This document shows, in pieces, positions 1 to 8,835 of a stretch of DNA of 22,999 nucleotides. The stretch lies in the IMG/VR virus record IMGVR_UViG_3300025012_000289, positions 1 to 22,999 of that record, one strand, 5' to 3'. The notes beneath the pieces were generated by a model. That model saw only the letters and a program-made list of their open reading frames with translations. It was not told the origin of the DNA and did no database searches. A program made the translations under genes and the position numbers. Position 1 is the stretch's first letter. Each line of letters opens with the position of its first letter. This stretch comes from a virus.

Positions 1-2163
1 GAAGAACAGGCGCAGCTTGCTAAATTACAAAAACAACAGATTGAAGGGAATGTTCAGATTGAAAAGTCTTCTACTGGAATTATAGATAAGATAGGCAGAA
101 TGGCGCTTGCTTATGTTTCTGTTCAGGCGGTAGTTAAGGTACTGAAAGAAACTGTATTATCATTTTTAACAAGGTCGCAGGAAGGGATTGAATTACTTGA
201 ACGAAAAATATCTGGACTAAAGGCGGCGGTTGGAGTATTGCAGGGTGAATTTATTAAGTTAGGAAAATCAATGGTCGGGGAGAAAGGTGATGAGGCGACT
301 CCCTGGGGAACCAGACTTGTAAATGGATTGAAATTAATTTCGACAACTGCAAACTTTATTCCCGGAGTAAGGAAATATTTTGATGACCTTACAACATCAA
401 TGAATGAAGCCGGAGAGGCTGCTGAAAATTATACACGAAGACAGCAAGAATTGGGAGATGCTGAACGTGCAATGATCGTACCAAGGGCAAAAGCTAACGC
501 AGAAATTGTTAAGGCCAGGTTACTTTATGCTGATGATACAAAGAAGCCAGAAGTAAGAATAACTGCACTTCAAAAGGCTCTTGATCTGGAAAATAGGACA
601 GCGCAGAATGAAATTAAGCATCAGCAGTGGGTAATTCTGAATATAAGGAATCAGAATGTTGAACTCGAAAAACGGGGACAATTAAGGGATGAAGATAGGA
701 AGAAACTTGAGGAGGCCATTGCAGAGGAAATCAATCTGCAGAAAGAAAGTGATCAGAGACAAGTGAGGGCAACTAATAGTTTAATGGCTGCAAGAAAGGA
801 ATTGTATGATTCTGAGAAACAAAAAGCAAAAGAGGCTCTCGAAGCTATTAAAAAAGAATATGAAAAAATAGATGAAATACTTAGTAAGATAGATCCCGGC
901 AAAGGATATTCAATACTTAACAGGGCTTTAGTAAGAAAAGGGAAGACTCCGGCAATAGGCTCTGAATTTAGCAAAGAAGGGGCGGATAATTTTAAATTAG
1001 CTTCCGGGAGCGTTGAGTGGTATAAGAAGATGCAGAAAGACATTGCAGAAAATGACAAAGATCAAATAGAACTATTAAAAGAACAGTTAGATTTAAGGAA
1101 TCATATAGTTAATGCTGCTGCTGACCTGGTTTATCAGATCGGAGAACAAATTGGACTGGACGAAAAGTCAATGGCATTGCTAAATAGTTCACTGGATACT
1201 TTCATTGCGATGGCTACCGGTAATCCTGCTGCAATAGCCAGCGCAGCAGGTAAAATGTTAGCCGGGATAATATCATATATCCCGACTGCTGCTATGAAAT
1301 TTGAATCACAGATAGAGCATATTAATGTACTACTTGAGGAACAGGCACGGTTAATTGAACTATCAGAAAGAAAAGGAGGTCAGGAACAAGCCAGAAAAGA
1401 CGAACTTGAGTATCTCAGACAATTAAAAGTAACTCAAGAGAAGAGACAAAAAGAACTTGAAATTCAGATAGCAAGTCATCGGACCGGTATTTTGGGTGGA
1501 TTGGTTGGTTCAGGAAAAAATAAATTAAAGGAAGTTAATGATGCACTCGAAGAGACTAACAGATTAATTGAAGATGCTGAACAGGCATTAACAGATTTTC
1601 TTACAGGGGGTATTACAGAAAATACTATTGCAGATGTTATTGCACAAGGATTTCAGGAAGGGAAAACATCAGTTGATGATTTTGCAGACTATATGAACCA
1701 GGTGTTAATTGATGCCGTGATGAGTGTATTTACAGATTCACTTTTATCAAGTCCTAAAATGCTTGCTTACATGGAATGGTTGAAGGGTGCAATGACCGGA
1801 GGTATTACTAATATTGAAAAAGAAGAAAATGCCAGAAGGATAGCAGAAATAGCAGATGAAAACCAAGAGGCTTATGAAACTATGACAAGCGGATTAAATA
1901 TAGGGGGAGAGGTTTTAAATCAGGGTCTTTCGATGGGTATCCAGAGACAGATTTCAGAGCAGACCGGGACGGAGTTGGCCGGTATATGGAGACGTACATC
2001 AGATGATATTCGTATTAGCAAAGATTATACTCTTATGGGAGTCAATCATCTTGTGGGTATAGAGAAAAATACCGCAGAAACAGTAACGCAATTACAATTA
2101 GCCGTAATAGAATTAAAAAGCATTGTTTCAAATACTAAACAGCCAGCAGTAGGTTCTTTTTAA
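1..2163 (+). CDS. Tail tape measure protein, 5' end cut off
   Basis: The reading frame is open from base 1, so the gene starts upstream of the window; the first internal Met codon is at base 100. The visible part, about 720 residues, is rich in Glu, Lys, Gln and Ala with long heptad-like coiled-coil stretches, for example 450-860 and 1310-1600. A more hydrophobic Ala/Gly/Ile-rich stretch lies near 1170-1290. Length, coiled coils, a central hydrophobic patch and position just before Dit- and Tal-like genes are the usual signs of a tape measure protein, which sets tail length and helps DNA enter the cell. No peptidase or transglycosylase motif is visible in this portion. Family recognition rests on composition and gene order, not on a specific motif. 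Confidence 0.75.
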   Translation, partial: EEQAQLAKLQKQQIEGNVQIEKSSTGIIDKIGRMALAYVSVQAVVKVLKETVLSFLTRSQEGIELLERKISGLKAAVGVLQGEFIKLGKSMVGEKGDEATPWGTRLVNGLKLISTTANFIPGVRKYFDDLTTSMNEAGEAAENYTRRQQELGDAERAMIVPRAKANAEIVKARLLYADDTKKPEVRITALQKALDLENRTAQNEIKHQQWVILNIRNQNVELEKRGQLRDEDRKKLEEAIAEEINLQKESDQRQVRATNSLMAARKELYDSEKQKAKEALEAIKKEYEKIDEILSKIDPGKGYSILNRALVRKGKTPAIGSEFSKEGADNFKLASGSVEWYKKMQKDIAENDKDQIELLKEQLDLRNHIVNAAADLVYQIGEQIGLDEKSMALLNSSLDTFIAMATGNPAAIASAAGKMLAGIISYIPTAAMKFESQIEHINVLLEEQARLIELSERKGGQEQARKDELEYLRQLKVTQEKRQKELEIQIASHRTGILGGLVGSGKNKLKEVNDALEETNRLIEDAEQALTDFLTGGITENTIADVIAQGFQEGKTSVDDFADYMNQVLIDAVMSVFTDSLLSSPKMLAYMEWLKGAMTGGITNIEKEENARRIAEIADENQEAYETMTSGLNIGGEVLNQGLSMGIQRQISEQTGTELAGIWRRTSDDIRISKDYTLMGVNHLVGIEKNTAETVTQLQLAVIELKSIVSNTKQPAVGSF

Positions 2164-2183
2164 AAATATTTGTATCTTTAAAT

Positions 2184-2957
2184 ATGAAATATTCAGGTAT
2201 ATATAAAATTCAATCACAAATAAATCCCGGACGGTGTTATATTGGTAGCGCTATTAACTTTAGAGATAGATGGAGATGTCATTTAAAATCATTAAGAAAC
2301 AATAAACATCATTCACCACAACTTCAAAGACATTTTAATAAATATAGTGAATCTGATTTAGTATTTATAATTATCGAGCCATGTTTTCCTGAATTTCTAA
2401 TTATAAGAGAACAGTTTTATATTGATACCTTAAAACCTTATTTTAATGTTTGTCAAATTGCTGGTAGTACTCTTGGATTTTTACACTCTGAAAAGACTAA
2501 ATTAATATTAAGTGAAAAAGCAAAAGGCAGAGAACCTTCGCAGGAAACTAGAATAAAAATAAGTGAATCCTTAATGGGTGAAAAAAATCACTTTTTTAGG
2601 AAACACCATACAAAAGAGTCCATAAAGAAACAAAGTGAAGCAGCCAAACAAAGACCTACTGATTCAGTTGAAACAAGAAGAAAGAAAAGCATTTCACATA
2701 AAGGGAAGGGATTAGGATCAGATAATCCAATGTTTGGATTTAATCATTCTGGTAAAAATAACCCAAATTATGGTAAAAAAGATTCCATTGAATCCAGAAA
2801 TAAAAAAAGAATAGCAACTTTAAATATGTCAGATGAACATAGAAGAAAATTAAGTGAGGCTGGTAAGAAAAGAAAACATTCTGAAGCGGAATTAAAAATA
2901 ATGAGTGAGGCACAGAAAAAAGCATGGATAATTCGGAAGCAAAATAAGGTTGCATAA
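2184..2957 (+). CDS. GIY-YIG homing endonuclease with NUMOD3 repeats
   Basis: The N-terminal nuclease domain has GIY at residues 5-7, YIG at 19-21, a candidate catalytic Arg27 and a candidate metal-binding Glu76 in an IREQFYID context. From about residue 100 onward there are several NUMOD3-type DNA-binding segments of the form GxxNPMFGxxHS, including those near residues 131 and 180-200. The family makes site-specific breaks that copy its own gene into empty alleles; it does not serve virion assembly. The gene sits between tape measure and Dit-like genes, and its TAA shares a base with the next ATG (TAATG). It is more A/T-rich and Lys-rich than the flanking tail genes, consistent with later insertion. 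The frame is intact and key residues are present, so it may be active. Confidence 0.9.
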   Translation: MKYSGIYKIQSQINPGRCYIGSAINFRDRWRCHLKSLRNNKHHSPQLQRHFNKYSESDLVFIIIEPCFPEFLIIREQFYIDTLKPYFNVCQIAGSTLGFLHSEKTKLILSEKAKGREPSQETRIKISESLMGEKNHFFRKHHTKESIKKQSEAAKQRPTDSVETRRKKSISHKGKGLGSDNPMFGFNHSGKNNPNYGKKDSIESRNKKRIATLNMSDEHRRKLSEAGKKRKHSEAELKIMSEAQKKAWIIRKQNKVA

Positions 2958-3772
2958 TGGCATATTTACTTGATGGCATAAATTTATACAATACTTACAA
3001 TATCCGGGCAGGGCATTCACCGGGTTCAAATATTGCTATTCAGAACTGTTTCAACATGCCGGAAAGAGCAGGAGAATGTTTTCATGAATGGGGCGATGAG
3101 TCAGGCGTGGAGCCGTGGGTTTTGGCTGATGAGATATTTTTTGCCGGACGGGATATTATTTTTTCAGGTTCAATTGGTGGAACTGCATCAGGTATAAATG
3201 GTTATTTGAGTAGCTTCTATACTGCCATTAATGCAGCAACCGGACTAAGTATTTTCGAGACGCCATATAATAGTGCTTCGGGTTACGTTAAATCGGTAAT
3301 ACCTGAATACATGAACGGAGGAGCAAGTGTTGTAATGACCTTCAGGGAGACGGTAGTTAGCTTAACCGGAACTTTACCTGCATCAGGTATAAGTACTTAT
3401 ACTATTGATTCAATACCTTTTTTATCTTTTGGACTATATTTGTCCAAAGCAGAAGCATTACATGATTTGCCTGAGCTCAAAGAGCAGCAATTCACTAAAT
3501 ATGGATCAGAGGGTTATCAGATAGTAAAGCGCAAAAATAATACTCTGGAATTTAATGGATTTATCACAGGGTCTTCTTTGTCGGATTTTCAAAGTAAGAT
3601 ACAGGCTCTTTATAAAGTTTTTTCTTCTGCCGGAACCAGATCAATAGTTTTGAATGGGGTTACAGTAGTTTGCTTTGCCACTTCAGGCTTTAAGGTTGAT
3701 AATATTTTTCTTTATAATTTGGGTGTTATTGCAAAGTTTCGAATGAGTTTGATAGCAGTTTCAGTGACATGA
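2957..3772 (+). CDS. Distal tail (Dit)-like protein
   Basis: A 271-residue protein with no membrane segment, rich in Gly, Ser and Thr. The C-terminal half carries alternating beta-strand patterns and a segment around LSKAEALHDLPELKEQQF, followed by a domain that looks like the C-terminal beta-sandwich of phage tail hub proteins. It lies between the tape measure and a large Tal-like protein, which is where Dit sits in siphoviruses; Dit forms the hexameric ring joining tail tube to tip. The start codon overlaps the stop of the homing endonuclease and its own stop overlaps the next start (ATGA at 3769), so translation is probably coupled. The name depends on gene order and fold guess; a minor tail protein is the alternative. 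Confidence 0.55.
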   Translation: MAYLLDGINLYNTYNIRAGHSPGSNIAIQNCFNMPERAGECFHEWGDESGVEPWVLADEIFFAGRDIIFSGSIGGTASGINGYLSSFYTAINAATGLSIFETPYNSASGYVKSVIPEYMNGGASVVMTFRETVVSLTGTLPASGISTYTIDSIPFLSFGLYLSKAEALHDLPELKEQQFTKYGSEGYQIVKRKNNTLEFNGFITGSSLSDFQSKIQALYKVFSSAGTRSIVLNGVTVVCFATSGFKVDNIFLYNLGVIAKFRMSLIAVSVT

Positions 3773-6408
3773 TAAGTATCGATATATATCGCAGCGGAAG
3801 GGCAATACCAATTACAGTTGATATTGATGATAGGTGTGTTTATAGTAAAAAGTTAATGGGTGAACATAAGATAACTTCGGAGTTCATTCATAATTCTGCT
3901 TCCGCTCTTGACATAACTATCGGTGATTATATCACATATCCTGCCAGTGGAGGCGCAGCAACCGGGGAGAACTATTTTATTAATCAGCTTCCGAGTGTAG
4001 TTAAGATCAATGATTCGACTTTTAAATACAATGTAGATTTCCAGGCTAATCTTTATAATCTTAATAAAAAACTTTTTAAAGACGGCGCAAATGGGTTGAC
4101 TGATTTTAGTTATGATGGGTCACCTGTAGACTTTATCAGTAAGATACTTACGAATATTAATGAAATAAATCCTACGTGGGCTTCCGGTACTTGTTCAACT
4201 GGTATAGATAAGACCTTGCAATTTACAAACGAATCCTGTCTATCTGCTCTTTCAAAAATTGCAGAAGCTTATAAAATGGAATATGATATCACTGATAAGG
4301 TTATTAGTTTACAGGATTCTATTGCCGGGGCTTCGGGATATAGTTTTGAATATGGTCGTGAAAACGGACTTTATAAATTAACCCGTGAACAGGTTTTGAA
4401 TCAAAACATCATTACCCGGTGTTACGGATTTGGAGGACAAACAAATATCCCGGACACTTACAGAAACGGGAATAAAAGACTCATTTTCGCTCCATCAGGT
4501 TATGCGGCATCAGGCTATCTGGATTCACCTTCTGCATCAGCCTTATATGGTACTATTGAAGGTGTTTTCGTGGATGATAATATATTTCCTGAACGTACCG
4601 GAACAATCACAGCGGTAACAATGAATTTCGATGCCGGTGGATCAGGTGCGGTAGCAAGGATTGACAAGATAACAAAAAATAATGCATCCGGAGATTGTAC
4701 AGTAGGATGTAACGGTTACTCTGAAACAATGGTTTGGAATACAAGTGTATCAGTTACAGTACTTGCTTTTTATCTTGACCATCAGAATGATTTTGGGGCC
4801 GTTACGCTGACAAGAATTTCCAATTCAGAAATATTATTTATGGCTGCTGTGCCGGGTGTAGATTTTGCAGCAGCAACAATTACGCCAGGATCGGGAACTG
4901 CTGATAATTTAATCGCAAATGCAGCCGGAGGGACAGGTACGGATTTAAATCCGGAAACAAGTTTTATTGAAGATACCTCAATTAACTTTGATATAAATGA
5001 TTATAATATCTCAGGACAAACGGCATCAGTGGTCTTTAAATCAGGTGTCCTTTCCGGGGTACAGTGTGAAATCTCGCACTTTGATTATACTACAAAACGA
5101 ATTTATATAGAATCATTTACTGATTCTGATGGATATATACAGCCGAATGCAACTCATCTGCCTGTAATTGGGGATACTTATACACTTGTTAATATAATAA
5201 TGCCTCAAACGTATATCGACACGGCAGAGGCCACATTACAGGCCGCTACGCAAAGATACCTGAATGAAAACTGTGCTCCTCATGTATTATATACTTTAGA
5301 GATCGACCCAAAGGATGCAAAACTGAATAATATATCTTTAAAAGCAGGCAACAGGGTTACTATAATTGATTCAGCACTTTCAATTAATAAGTTAATCAGA
5401 ATTTCGAGTATTGAATACCCGCTGGTTAATCCTTATAAGATAAAAGTCGTTTTAGCAAATCCGGTTGTACCGCATACTCTACAAGATAGGCTTATTAAGG
5501 CCGCTTCAATAATTACAAAAGGAGCATTATTCAGTACGTCGTCTCCTATAAAAGGCATGGTTCCTGGTGCTAATAACGCTGGTGCAAGTTATTTTTTAAA
5601 TGCAAAGGGGGCATGGACAGTGCCTGCAGCGGCAACTCCGACAAACTCCAGTATTATACTTTCATCTACTTATCCTGCATCTGGTATTGCTCTTTCAACA
5701 GGTACGGCATGGGGAACTTCACTGGTAAATACAACAGTAGGAAATAATCTGATTACTCTGGCCAATCCCGGAGCGATTACTTTCATCCGTCTCAATGCTA
5801 ATAATTCTGTTAGTGCTTTGAATGCAGCAAATTTTAAAACGGCTCTTGCATTAGTATCATCAGATGTAGGACTTGGTAATGTGACTAATGAGAGTAAGGC
5901 TACAATGTTTACAAATCCTACGTTTACAGGTCAGGTTAGTATCGGTACTACAACTAAATCTCAATTATTAAATCTTAATAGCAGCACGGCTAATTCTGCA
6001 ATTACGTTTAGTTTATCTGATGTTACAAAGGGATATATAGGAGCTGCTTATGGTACTAATTTTTTAATTAATGGCTCGGTAGGCGGTGATATTGCACTAA
6101 GGAGTGAAGGCGGGAAAATAATGATTTCAGCAGATGTCGGAAATACATCTGCCATAACTATTCTTACAAGTCATAATGTCATTATTGGAGGCACTGCCGG
6201 AAGTCAGAAACTCACATTATTTGGAGAACTGGGGATTAGAGCAGGTAATAATATTATTCATTATGATTCGACTGAGGCCAATTATTGGTTACAAGTTCCA
6301 AATGGTACAACGGAATATTATTGGAGTTATAATGGTACTTGGCAAAAAAAATTATCTTCTTCTGGTACATTAACAGTTAAAGGTGATGTAATTTGTTACG
6401 GAGTTTAA
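3769..6408 (+). CDS. Tal-like tail hub protein with fibre-like C-terminus
   Basis: An 879-residue tail protein. Residues 1 to about 190 resemble the hub part of Tal/endopeptidase-tail proteins (gp27-like fold): compact beta-rich sequence with a DxSYDGSPVDFISKIL-type helix and a region ending near VISLQDSI. The middle is Gly/Thr/Ser-rich beta structure. Near residues 698-711 there is SSDVGLGNVTNESK, a motif common in trimeric tail-fibre repeats, and the last 170 residues look like a fibre with short beta repeats. The protein would form the tail tip and reach toward the host surface. No clear peptidase or chaperone (self-cleaving) domain is visible. ATGA overlap with the preceding gene implies coordinated synthesis. 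Confidence 0.65.
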   Translation: MISIDIYRSGRAIPITVDIDDRCVYSKKLMGEHKITSEFIHNSASALDITIGDYITYPASGGAATGENYFINQLPSVVKINDSTFKYNVDFQANLYNLNKKLFKDGANGLTDFSYDGSPVDFISKILTNINEINPTWASGTCSTGIDKTLQFTNESCLSALSKIAEAYKMEYDITDKVISLQDSIAGASGYSFEYGRENGLYKLTREQVLNQNIITRCYGFGGQTNIPDTYRNGNKRLIFAPSGYAASGYLDSPSASALYGTIEGVFVDDNIFPERTGTITAVTMNFDAGGSGAVARIDKITKNNASGDCTVGCNGYSETMVWNTSVSVTVLAFYLDHQNDFGAVTLTRISNSEILFMAAVPGVDFAAATITPGSGTADNLIANAAGGTGTDLNPETSFIEDTSINFDINDYNISGQTASVVFKSGVLSGVQCEISHFDYTTKRIYIESFTDSDGYIQPNATHLPVIGDTYTLVNIIMPQTYIDTAEATLQAATQRYLNENCAPHVLYTLEIDPKDAKLNNISLKAGNRVTIIDSALSINKLIRISSIEYPLVNPYKIKVVLANPVVPHTLQDRLIKAASIITKGALFSTSSPIKGMVPGANNAGASYFLNAKGAWTVPAAATPTNSSIILSSTYPASGIALSTGTAWGTSLVNTTVGNNLITLANPGAITFIRLNANNSVSALNAANFKTALALVSSDVGLGNVTNESKATMFTNPTFTGQVSIGTTTKSQLLNLNSSTANSAITFSLSDVTKGYIGAAYGTNFLINGSVGGDIALRSEGGKIMISADVGNTSAITILTSHNVIIGGTAGSQKLTLFGELGIRAGNNIIHYDSTEANYWLQVPNGTTEYYWSYNGTWQKKLSSSGTLTVKGDVICYGV

Positions 6409-6432
6409 TATGAAAATAAAGGAATTGTTAAA

Positions 6433-6573
6433 ATGTCTGATGAAACAAAATTAAAAATGAGTAAGCCTGCTATGGGTAAACATAAACAAAGTCCCTCTTT
6501 TAAAGCAAGAATAAATATGAGTAAATCTCATATAAAACATGGCAAATATGCTAAAAAAGAGTTAATTGCTTAA
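6433..6573 (+). pseudogene. Remnant of a homing endonuclease C-terminus (NUMOD3-like)
   Basis: A 46-codon frame begins MSDETKLKMS and continues with GKHKQSP and KARINMSKSH, the pattern of NUMOD3 DNA-binding repeats of GIY-YIG/HNH homing endonucleases. It resembles in layout, but not closely in sequence, the C-terminus of the intact endonuclease at 2184-2957, which contains a stretch starting MSDEHRRKLS. No nuclease domain is left. It ends one base before the next tail gene. The best reading is a scar of a second homing endonuclease. A real small DNA-binding peptide cannot be excluded. Confidence 0.6.
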
Positions 6574-6574
6574 A

Positions 6575-8023
6575 ATGGCACTGGCAACTACAAATTTGGC
6601 ATTAAGCGCAGTCAGGACTAATCTTGGATATTCTGCTGATTGGTCGCTATTTAACATTGGCACATCATCGCTGATTAATCGTTGGTCAAAATACAAACCA
6701 GTCAGAGCTGCCGGGATTGGAACGACTGTATATGAACGAGGCAAAGATGATGTAGGTTACTGGGGCTTTAATTTCTCAGGTTCAAATCCTGATAAGTGGG
6801 ATTATCTTCAACCCAGAGGTGGAAGTGATGGCGGTTCACCTGATGAACCTGCAAGACTTGGCGACTTTCGGGGGTATGAACATGATCGTACTTTAGCATA
6901 TCCTTCAATTCAATGTCGTGATACTGATAACGCATGGAACGCAAATCTTTATCCTTCCGGCACTCCTTATTTACAAAGATGGTATTGCAGGGCGCACCGT
7001 TCATCGAGTTCAGTTATAATCCTTCCATCGGATATATATCCTTCAGCCAGCAGTTTAGATGATTACTATGTAGGATTAAAAATCAACGCAACCGGCGGGC
7101 CGTGGTATAAGACTTTTGGACAAGTAAAAGATTTGGATTTTACAGGAGCATGGAATATTTCAATAAGTACAGAGATAATTAACTGGGCGACATCTCCTGC
7201 ATTTGCAAACTTTCCTTATCATATAGGATCGGTTGACTGGCAATTAATTCTAAGCTCTGGCGCAGCAGCAGCATGGACAGCAATTTCTCCGGGACTGCTT
7301 GTATTTTTTACAGGCATTGCAAATGGGGGTAGCCCCGATACATGGGATACTGACGGGACGAATACTTATATCACAAATGGTTCATTTACAATTAAAGATT
7401 GGTTAAAAGTAAGTAGTAACGCACTTGTTCACAGTGCAGCCGGGGAGTCAGAAGATGTTACAGTCTATTGTTCTTATGCCGGTGGTCCTCCTGATTGGTC
7501 GGCGGCGGTAATTACCGGCGGGACTTGGATAACTCTGTCCTGCAATGATGCGGGTACTCCGGTTAATTGTAGTCTTGTTACCAGTGGTTTTAATACACGA
7601 GTTACAACTGCTGCAATATCTGACGTTTCTTCTGTGACTGTTTATAAGGATGCTTCAGATAGTTATGACTATACTATACAGAGTGAGAGCGGTGATGTTA
7701 ATCCTGTGTTAGAACGATCGCCGGATGGACTTGTTAGAGTAACTTCTAATTCAATTACACAGGATATAACGGTCAGTCAGGGCTATGCCGGGTCAACTGC
7801 TTTGACTTTCACTTATAATCCTACAGGTGGCGGGGACTTTCCACCTTCCGGAGGAACTATTGAATATATTATCAAACGTGGCGCAACTCAGGTTTATCCT
7901 TCGTCGGGATGGGCAACAGCAACGGGTCAGAGGGCAGAATATAATAACGTTGTCAATATTGCGAATATCGGAGAGACGGCACAAAATACAGATTATACAG
8001 TTTATATCAGATTAGTTTTGTAA
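6575..8023 (+). CDS. Large Ig-like/BACON-like tail protein
   Basis: A 482-residue beta-rich protein with many Trp, Tyr, Gly and Ser residues and no membrane segment. The ATG at 6575 (MALATTNLAL) is preferred over an in-frame TTG at 6566, which lies inside the endonuclease scar. The N-terminal 220 residues are a unique domain. From about residue 280 there are Ig- or BACON-like beta-sandwich segments, with a strand pattern around DVTVYCSYAGGPP and then SSVTVYKDASDSY and SITQDITVSQGYAG. Such domains in phages of Bacteroidota are thought to bind mucus or cell-surface glycans (family knowledge). Its place just after the tail-tip gene supports a tail or receptor-contact role. No exact family name is claimed. 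Confidence 0.6.
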   Translation: MALATTNLALSAVRTNLGYSADWSLFNIGTSSLINRWSKYKPVRAAGIGTTVYERGKDDVGYWGFNFSGSNPDKWDYLQPRGGSDGGSPDEPARLGDFRGYEHDRTLAYPSIQCRDTDNAWNANLYPSGTPYLQRWYCRAHRSSSSVIILPSDIYPSASSLDDYYVGLKINATGGPWYKTFGQVKDLDFTGAWNISISTEIINWATSPAFANFPYHIGSVDWQLILSSGAAAAWTAISPGLLVFFTGIANGGSPDTWDTDGTNTYITNGSFTIKDWLKVSSNALVHSAAGESEDVTVYCSYAGGPPDWSAAVITGGTWITLSCNDAGTPVNCSLVTSGFNTRVTTAAISDVSSVTVYKDASDSYDYTIQSESGDVNPVLERSPDGLVRVTSNSITQDITVSQGYAGSTALTFTYNPTGGGDFPPSGGTIEYIIKRGATQVYPSSGWATATGQRAEYNNVVNIANIGETAQNTDYTVYIRLVL

Positions 8024-8040
8024 CTTTACAATTAAAAAAG

Positions 8041-8289
8041 ATGAAAAAGATTGCAGGTATTTTATTTTTGATTGTCATTCTCGCCAGCTGTGAGAAACTG
8101 ACTGACAAATGCTACATTTGCGAGACACGCAAAGAAGTTGGTACTACTTTGGAAACATCAGAGGTGTACGAAATTACTGGTATTATTTCTGTCCGGGAAT
8201 ATGAAAGGCAGCATAGCTCAGTTGTGATCAAACAGGCAGCTGCCGGGCCTTATTATTCACAAACAATTACTATATGCAAGGAGAAATGA
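8041..8289 (+). CDS. Small phage lipoprotein
   Basis: An 82-residue protein with a Lys-Lys N-terminus, a hydrophobic core (residues 4-15) and the lipobox LASC with the lipidated Cys at residue 17, followed by EKLTD. It would be exported, lipidated and anchored in the periplasm or outer membrane; in Bacteroidota such lipoproteins are often surface-exposed. The mature part has three more Cys (two in KCYICE, one near the C-terminus), so a disulfide is possible. It sits between tail genes and overlaps the next gene by ATGA. Known phage lipoproteins of this size often block superinfection by later phages; that role is inferred from size and location only. Confidence 0.7.
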   Translation: MKKIAGILFLIVILASCEKLTDKCYICETRKEVGTTLETSEVYEITGIISVREYERQHSSVVIKQAAAGPYYSQTITICKEK

Positions 8290-8447
8290 AGAAAATAATA
8301 ATTGACCCTTCGGACTGGCAGAAGATACTTAACTTACTATCCATTGTTACTGTTTCTTTTTTGCAAAGCAAAGTGGCCGCCGATGCTTTGGATGCAGTAA
8401 GCAGGGCGCAGGAGATTGAAGTAGGAGATAAAAAAGAAGATACATAA
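8286..8447 (+). CDS. Short hypothetical protein (53 aa)
   Basis: A 53-codon frame starting at the ATGA that overlaps the lipoprotein stop. The sequence begins MKKIIIDPSDWQKIL, has a weakly hydrophobic stretch (ILNLLSIVTVSFL, residues 14-26) and a charged C-terminus ending DKKEDT. Overlapping coupling with the upstream gene and the lack of a competing frame argue that it is translated. The hydrophobic stretch is too short and mixed to call a membrane segment with certainty. I do not recognise a family. Confidence 0.5.
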   Translation: MKKIIIDPSDWQKILNLLSIVTVSFLQSKVAADALDAVSRAQEIEVGDKKEDT

Positions 8448-8484
8448 TGCGATATGCTGAAACACTTTGTAATAATTTATAATT

Positions 8485-8835
8485 ATGGCAACAATAACTA
8501 TACAAAGAGGGAATCCATATAACGCAACAATAACAGTGACAAATGCTTCGGGCAATGCTTACGACCTTACTGGGAAAACTGTATTTTTTACTGTTAAAAA
8601 AGCGACTGATAATAGTAGTGATGATGCTTTGGCAGTGATTACAAAAGATATAATATCTCATACTAACGCCAGCGGGGGTATTACGACATTAGCACTTACA
8701 GCGTCACAGACAGATATTGTACTTGGTGATTATAATTGGGATTTAAGAATTTATGATGATAGTCCCCTGGTTCAGCTCAATTCGACAAAAGGGGTTTGTG
8801 AGATTGTAGAGATTATAACAAAACGTATAGTATAA
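8485..8835 (+). CDS. BppU-like N-terminal-domain baseplate/tail protein
   Basis: A 116-residue protein starting MATITIQRGNPYNATITVTN. The pattern is a short beta-sandwich: a strand with a polar ligand-facing segment, then LTGKTVFFTVKKATDN, then GDYNWDLRIYDD. This matches the layout of BppU N-terminal domains found in baseplates of siphoviruses, where they attach receptor-binding proteins. It is followed directly (TAATG overlap at 8833-8837) by a fibre-like protein and a lectin-like protein, which fits an attachment cassette. The family call is from the motif pattern and context. Confidence 0.6.
   Translation: MATITIQRGNPYNATITVTNASGNAYDLTGKTVFFTVKKATDNSSDDALAVITKDIISHTNASGGITTLALTASQTDIVLGDYNWDLRIYDDSPLVQLNSTKGVCEIVEIITKRIV

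Noticed and set aside
4430-4618. Small frames inside large tail genes, also at 6176-6373 and 7827-8015
   Set aside because: They lie inside well-supported genes in other frames with no start context or protein-like composition.
8013-8020. TAGTTTTG, a possible -7 box before the lipoprotein gene
   Set aside because: No TTTG at the -33 distance, and it lies within the end of the upstream coding region.
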